Made by a program: the position numbers and the translations under genes
The notes under the pieces: model-generated
Told to the model about the DNA's origin: nothing
The model's input: the letters and a program-made list of their open reading frames with translations, nothing else
The model's database searches: none
NCBI RefSeq assembly: GCF_021129305.1
Contig: NZ_JAJOMB010000002.1
Span: 62,001-126,000, forward strand
DNA length: 64,000 bases
Direction: 5' to 3'
Source of the DNA: Kineosporia babensis
GTDB taxonomy: Bacteria; Actinomycetota; Actinomycetes; Actinomycetales; Kineosporiaceae
In this document: piece by piece, positions 60,220 to 64,000 of the stretch
How the letters are laid out: each line of letters begins with the position of its first letter
Numbering within the stretch: the first letter of the stretch is position 1

Positions 60220-60657
60220 TCAGGGCCTTGCTGCCGGTTCGACCAGTTCGATCAGAACGCCACCGGCGCTCTTGGGGTGGATGAAGTTGACCCGGCTGCC
60301 GGCCGTCCCGCGCCTGGGCTCCTCGTACAGCAGGCGGGCGCCCCGCTCCCGCAGCGTCGCGCAGACCTCGTCCAGGTCCTCCACGCGATAGGCGATCTGC
60401 TGCAGGCCGGGCCCGGACCGGCCGATGAACCGGGCGATCGTCGAGTTCTCGTCCAGCGGCGCGAGAAGCTGGATCCGCGAGTCGGAATCGCCCACGGCCA
60501 GCATCGCCTCGATGACCCCTTGTTCCTGGTTGACCTCGCGATGGACCTCGTGCAGCCCCAGCACGTCGCGGTAGTAGGCGAGGGCCGCGTCCAGGTCGGG
60601 CACGGCCACCCCGACGTGGTCGATGGCGGTGAACAGGCCGGCCGGTACCGAGGTCAT
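60220..60657 (-). CDS. mce: Methylmalonyl-CoA epimerase
   Basis: VOC-family metalloenzyme that interconverts the (S) and (R) forms of methylmalonyl-CoA, feeding the mutase at 7-11 kb. The ATG at 60657 gives 145 residues: AIDHVGVAVPDLDAALAYYR, VIEAMLAVGDSDSRIQLLAP, GLQQIAYRVEDLDEVCATLR and INFIHPKSAGGVLIELVE-like ending (VNFIHPKSAGGVLIELVEPA) with the metal-binding His and Glu. A TAGGCT box lies 7 bases before the start. Confidence 0.95.
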   Translation of the reverse strand: MTSVPAGLFTAIDHVGVAVPDLDAALAYYRDVLGLHEVHREVNQEQGVIEAMLAVGDSDSRIQLLAPLDENSTIARFIGRSGPGLQQIAYRVEDLDEVCATLRERGARLLYEEPRRGTAGSRVNFIHPKSAGGVLIELVEPAARP

Positions 60658-60664
60658 GGCCGCC

Positions 60665-60670
60665 AGCCTA
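60665..60670 (-). promoter_or_regulatory. Putative -10 box (TAGGCT) for mce
   Basis: On the minus strand TAGGCT ends 7 bases before the mce ATG, as at nucS and pduO. Confidence 0.4.
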
Positions 60671-60724
60671 GGCGCGGGTCCCGGTCTCGGACCGGGTGCT
60701 GGTGTGACCCGCGCCACCTGGTCT

Positions 60725-61546
60725 TCACGACGGCTGGTCCTTGGGACACCAGTACAGGTTGCGGGCCACCATCTCCTGCGTGGCCACCGGCGTTCCGCAC
60801 TGCCGGCACGGCTGCCCGGCCCGCCGGTAGACGTAGTGCGAATCCTCGCGCCGAACGGTCGCGGCGGTACGGCGGCCGCGGGGCCGGTCGTCCGGCCGCG
60901 TGGTGATGATCTTGCCGCTGCGCACTCCGGCGCGCATGAGTACCTGCAGGTCCGACCAGAGTTCCTGCCATTGCTCGAAGCTCACTTCGCGGCCCGGGCG
61001 ATGCGGGTCGATGCCGTGCCGGAACAGGATCTCGGCCCGGTAGACGTTGCCGATGCCGGCCACGACGGCCTGATCCATCAGTAGCGCGCCGATCGCCGTC
61101 CGGGACCGGCTGATCCGGGCCCAGGGCTGCTCCGGATCACTGTTCCTGCGCAGGGGATCGGCACCCAACCGGCCGATGACCTGCTGCCGGGCCACCTCGT
61201 CCAAAAGCTCGCAAGCGGTAGCCCCACGCAGGTCGGCCCAGCCCTGTTCGCTCTCCAACCGCAGCCGCAGCGCGCCCCAGGGAGCGGCCGGCTCGCCGCG
61301 GCCGTGCTGGAACTTCCCGTAGAGGCCGAGGTGGACGTGCAGCCAGACCGGCTCCCGGTCCCCACTCGGGCTCACGTGCACGAAAAGGTGCTTACCCCAG
61401 GCATCGGTGCTGGTGATCGTGCCGCCGTCGAGCAGGGCGACCCCGGCCGCGAACTTGTCCTGCAGCGCGCTGGCCCGCACCAGCGAGCCGGTGAAGAGCT
61501 GGTCCAGATCGCGGGCGAGCCGGTGGATGGTGTGGCCCTCGGGCAG
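60725..61546 (-). CDS. nei2: Fpg/Nei-family DNA glycosylase (Nei2 type), probable CTG start
   Basis: Base-excision repair enzyme that removes oxidised bases and nicks the abasic site. The catalytic N-terminus of the family must be Pro-Glu directly after the initiator; here PEGHTIHRLARDLDQLFTG follows a CTG at 61546, with GGAG 8 bases ahead and no ATG, GTG or TTG in frame before it. This gives 273 residues. The H2TH region has LLMDQAVVAGIGNVYRAEIL, and a C-terminal zinc finger has CRQCGTPV and LYWCPKDQ. A GTG at 61480 would remove the catalytic residues. Confidence 0.9.
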   Translation of the reverse strand: MPEGHTIHRLARDLDQLFTGSLVRASALQDKFAAGVALLDGGTITSTDAWGKHLFVHVSPSGDREPVWLHVHLGLYGKFQHGRGEPAAPWGALRLRLESEQGWADLRGATACELLDEVARQQVIGRLGADPLRRNSDPEQPWARISRSRTAIGALLMDQAVVAGIGNVYRAEILFRHGIDPHRPGREVSFEQWQELWSDLQVLMRAGVRSGKIITTRPDDRPRGRRTAATVRREDSHYVYRRAGQPCRQCGTPVATQEMVARNLYWCPKDQPS

Positions 61547-61706
61547 GGTGGTCTCCGGTTCTCGGGGGCACTGCGAGGTGCAGTGCCAGTGCAGTACTGC
61601 AAGAGATTGCAGGTCTTTCGGCCAACCGTGAGTAGAGCAGATTCCCTCCCCGCCGCACTTGTTAAGTTGGACGCACGTCCGCGAGTCGAGCCCGAGCGAG
61701 GTTGCC

Positions 61707-62897
61707 GTGACCGACCAGACCGTGATTGTTGCCGGAGCGCGTACCCCGATGGGCCGCCTGCTGGGCTCGCTGAAGGACTTCAGCGCCCCGGAGCTGGGGG
61801 CGATCGCGATCCGGGGTGCGCTGGAGAAGGCCCAGCTGGATCCGGCGCTGGTGGATTACGTGATCATGGGCCAGGTGCTGCAGGCCGGGGTCGGCCAGGG
61901 CCCGGCCCGGATCGCCGCGGCCCAGGCCGGGATCCCGATGACCGTGCCGGCAATCACCGTCAACAAGCTCTGCTTGTCCGGCCTGAACGCGATCGCCACC
62001 GCCGATGCGCTGATCCGGGCCGGCGAGGTCGAGATCGTGGTGGCCGGCGGGATGGAGTCGATGACGCGGGCGCCGCACCTACTGCTCGGCAGCCGGGAAG
62101 GCTTCAAGTACGGCGATGCGACGCTCAAGGACCACATGGAGCTGGACGGTCTGTACGACGCCTGGACGGATCAGGCGATGGGCGCGCTGACCGAGGCGGC
62201 CAACGTGGACGACCGCTCGTTCAGCCGGGAGGAGATGGACGCGTTCGCGGTGGACTCACACCGCAAGGCGGCCCTGGCGGCCAAGAACGGGGTGTTCGAC
62301 GACGAGATCGTCCCGGTGCCGATCCCGCAGCGAAAGGGCGACCCCCTGATCTTCGCCACCGATGAGGGAGTCCGGCCCGACACGTCGCTGGAACTGCTGG
62401 CGCGTCTGCGTCCGGCCTTCCGTAAGGACGGCACGATCACCGCCGGTTCGTCCTCGCCCATCTCCGACGGGGCTGCCGCTGTGGTGGTCATGTCCCGCAC
62501 CAAAGCGGAGGCCCTGGGCCTCACCTGGATTGCCGAGATCGGCGCGCACGGACAGGTCGCCGGCCCGGACTCCACGCTGCAGTCCCAGCCGGCCAACGCC
62601 ATCCGGGCCGCCCTAGCGCGCGAAGGGCTGACCGTAGACGCCCTCGACCTGGTGGAGATCAACGAAGCCTTCGCCGCGGTGGGTCTGGCTTCCACCCGGG
62701 AGCTGGGCCTTGATCCGTCGCGGGTGAATGTCAACGGGGGTGCGATCGCCACTGGGCACCCGATCGGGATGTCCGGCGCGCGTGTGGTGCTGCACCTGGC
62801 TCTTGAGTTGGGACGTCGGGGTGGCGGAGTGGGGGTAGCGGCGCTTTGCGGCGGGGGAGGGCAGGGCGACGCCCTGATCGTGCGGGTCCGTAGGTAG
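61707..62897 (+). CDS. Acetyl-CoA acetyltransferase (thiolase)
   Basis: Starting at GTG 61707, behind GAGCGAGG, gives 396 residues. It has the acyl-enzyme cysteine in [20 protein letters not shown], the substrate loop [20 protein letters not shown], the histidine in [20 protein letters not shown] and the second cysteine in [16 protein letters not shown], so it is a complete biosynthetic-type thiolase. A fadA-type gene is found close to the epimerase in Mycobacterium as well (fadA4). It can condense acetyl-CoA or cleave acetoacetyl-CoA. Confidence 0.95.
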   Translation: MTDQTVIVAGARTPMGRLLGSLKDFSAPELGAIAIRGALEKAQLDPALVDYVIMGQVLQAGVGQGPARIAAAQAGIPMTVPAITVNKLCLSGLNAIATADALIRAGEVEIVVAGGMESMTRAPHLLLGSREGFKYGDATLKDHMELDGLYDAWTDQAMGALTEAANVDDRSFSREEMDAFAVDSHRKAALAAKNGVFDDEIVPVPIPQRKGDPLIFATDEGVRPDTSLELLARLRPAFRKDGTITAGSSSPISDGAAAVVVMSRTKAEALGLTWIAEIGAHGQVAGPDSTLQSQPANAIRAALAREGLTVDALDLVEINEAFAAVGLASTRELGLDPSRVNVNGGAIATGHPIGMSGARVVLHLALELGRRGGGVGVAALCGGGGQGDALIVRVRR

Positions 62898-62950
62898 GGC
62901 CTGTCCTAGCCGGGTTTTTGCTTACGGACGTTGTTGGTCGGCGAACGCGC

Positions 62951-63871
62951 TCAGCCGAGTTCGCGTTCGGTCGGCTCGCGCAGGAGCGGGACTGACTGGA
63001 ACGCCGTGACCGCGGTGCCCACCATGCACAGCACGATGCCGATGTTCGGCGACCAGTGCACGGTCCGCGTCCCGAACGGCCCGGCCGACGTCTCCATCCC
63101 GCTGGTCAGGCCGATCACCGTGAACAGCAGGTAGCCGAAGAACCCCAGCAGGCTCAGCCCGAGCAGGGTCAGGCCGGCGGTCGGGCGCAGCCGGCTCCGG
63201 CGGGTGAGCACCACCAGCAGCCCGAGCAGCATGCCGAACAGGAACGACAGAACCAGGACAGCCGGCCGGACCTGCCAGGTGAGCAGGAACCCGGCCTCCT
63301 GGTAGCTGACGAAGGGCAGCACGGAGCCCAGTGCGACCGCCAGCGCTGCGCTCAGAGCGATCCACTGGCTGGTCCGGAATCCGGTCTGGCCAAGGATTTT
63401 GGTGATGCCGGCGAAGAGCTGATCGGGGACGGCTGCGGTCCCGGGGGATCGGCCGGTGCGGTTCGTGGGTGGCTGGGCCGGTCCACCGAGCTGAGCCTCG
63501 AGGGGCTGGGCAGATTGAGCTGGCGAGGCGGCTGAGTCTGGGGCGGTTGGGCCGGGCTGCGGCGAGGCCCAGGCGGCCGGCGGATTCGGGCTGCTCCAGT
63601 ACACCTTCGGCGTGGCCTGCGCGGCAGTGCTCCGGGTCGGCTGCGAAGCGTCCCCGGCGGTGCTCTGGGTCGGCGGCGCAGCGTCTCCGGCCCAGATCAC
63701 CGGGTCTGCGGTTGCCGGCTCTTCACTGCGGCTGACCACTTCTTCCGGCACCCAGAACAGCCAGCCCTGAGGCGCGGCCGGCCACGCCGGATCCGGCTGC
63801 CAGCCTTCCGGTGGGTCCCAGCCCTCGGGCGGCGCGGGCCATCCGGGCGGCGGATTGAAGCGAAGTGCCAT
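62951..63871 (-). CDS. Membrane protein with Pro/Trp-rich N-terminal repeats
   Basis: The 306-residue protein opens with a PPGWPAPPEGWDPPEGWQPD pattern, a DUF2510-like set of GW repeats common in actinobacterial membrane proteins, then a Pro/Ala/Ser/Thr-rich linker up to about residue 140. Four membrane helices follow (WIALSAALAVALGSVLPFV, PAVLVLSFLFGMLLGLLVVL, AGLTLLGLSLLGFFGYLLFT, NIGIVLCMVGTAVTAF). Function is unknown. Confidence 0.75.
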   Translation of the reverse strand: MALRFNPPPGWPAPPEGWDPPEGWQPDPAWPAAPQGWLFWVPEEVVSRSEEPATADPVIWAGDAAPPTQSTAGDASQPTRSTAAQATPKVYWSSPNPPAAWASPQPGPTAPDSAASPAQSAQPLEAQLGGPAQPPTNRTGRSPGTAAVPDQLFAGITKILGQTGFRTSQWIALSAALAVALGSVLPFVSYQEAGFLLTWQVRPAVLVLSFLFGMLLGLLVVLTRRSRLRPTAGLTLLGLSLLGFFGYLLFTVIGLTSGMETSAGPFGTRTVHWSPNIGIVLCMVGTAVTAFQSVPLLREPTERELG

Positions 63872-64000
63872 CTGGCGTGCCTGCCCTTCCGCGGCCGTTC
63901 CGTCGACCTTGCCAGGCGTCCGCCGTGAGCGGCGCCTGTCGTGACGCAGAGCCTAGCGACGCAGTGATCATCAGCATCCTCAGCCGCTGCCCGACGGCTC

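Noticed and set aside
62886-62929. Possible terminator after the thiolase (GTCCGTA/TACGGAC with TTTTT inside)
   Set aside because: The stem is only 7 bp with a loop of 30 bases and its left arm lies in the coding sequence; too weak to annotate.

Overview
The window is chromosomal DNA from a high-GC actinobacterium. GTG and TTG starts are frequent, many genes are joined by 4-base ATGA/GTGA overlaps, and the backbone argS-lysA-hom-thrC-thrB-rho-rpmE-prfA-prmC-tsaC-wecA-atpI-atpBEFHAGDC-DUF2550-murA/pduO-nucS-mce-thiolase is the order known from Mycobacterium tuberculosis and relatives. Two-component, MMPL, HAAS/PadR and DUF1501/DUF1800 genes between the backbone blocks point to a morphologically complex soil actinomycete, possibly Kineosporia-like. 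I cannot fix the genus from sequence alone.

Layout. 1-3.5 kb: the end of a beta-helix/AAA+ (CbxX/EccA-like) ATPase, translationally coupled to an 842-residue protein with a long repetitive tail. 3.5-6.7 kb: argS and lysA, closed by a strong terminator. 6.7-12.3 kb: an HTH gene, then methylmalonyl-CoA mutase (mutA, mutB), a UBP-type zinc-finger protein and the meaB chaperone. 12.4-14.7 kb: a histidine kinase and an OmpR-type regulator that face each other. 14.8-18.2 kb: threonine operon. 18.2-26.1 kb: rho, rpmE, prfA, prmC, a small secreted protein, tsaC, wecA and atpI. 26.4-34.1 kb: ATP synthase operon and DUF2550. 34.5-39.7 kb: a sensor kinase/NarL regulator/DUF4097 operon divergent from an MMPL exporter. 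39.8-46 kb: STAS protein, murA, pduO and an exported DUF1800/DUF1501 pair. 46.7-51.4 kb: an ECF sigma factor with its YCII partner, a D-amino-acid oxidase-like enzyme, pyrD and nucS. 51.6-60 kb: PadR with two HAAS membrane proteins, a secreted subtilase, a SigE-type sigma factor, DUF952, an AI-2E family permease and a DivIVA-like coiled-coil protein. 60.2-64 kb: methylmalonyl-CoA epimerase, a Nei/Fpg glycosylase, a thiolase and a membrane protein.

Functional links. Propionyl-CoA/methylmalonyl-CoA metabolism appears at three places: mutAB-meaB, the cobalamin adenosyltransferase pduO and the epimerase mce. The main sequence-level surprises are an epsilon subunit of ATP synthase that lacks its C-terminal helical domain and sits behind a 17-bp hairpin, a DNA glycosylase that seems to start at CTG, a dispersed family of related 3'-end hairpins, a near-perfect palindrome over the putative PadR promoter, and a recurring TANNNT box 6-8 bases before start codons that suggests many leaderless transcripts.
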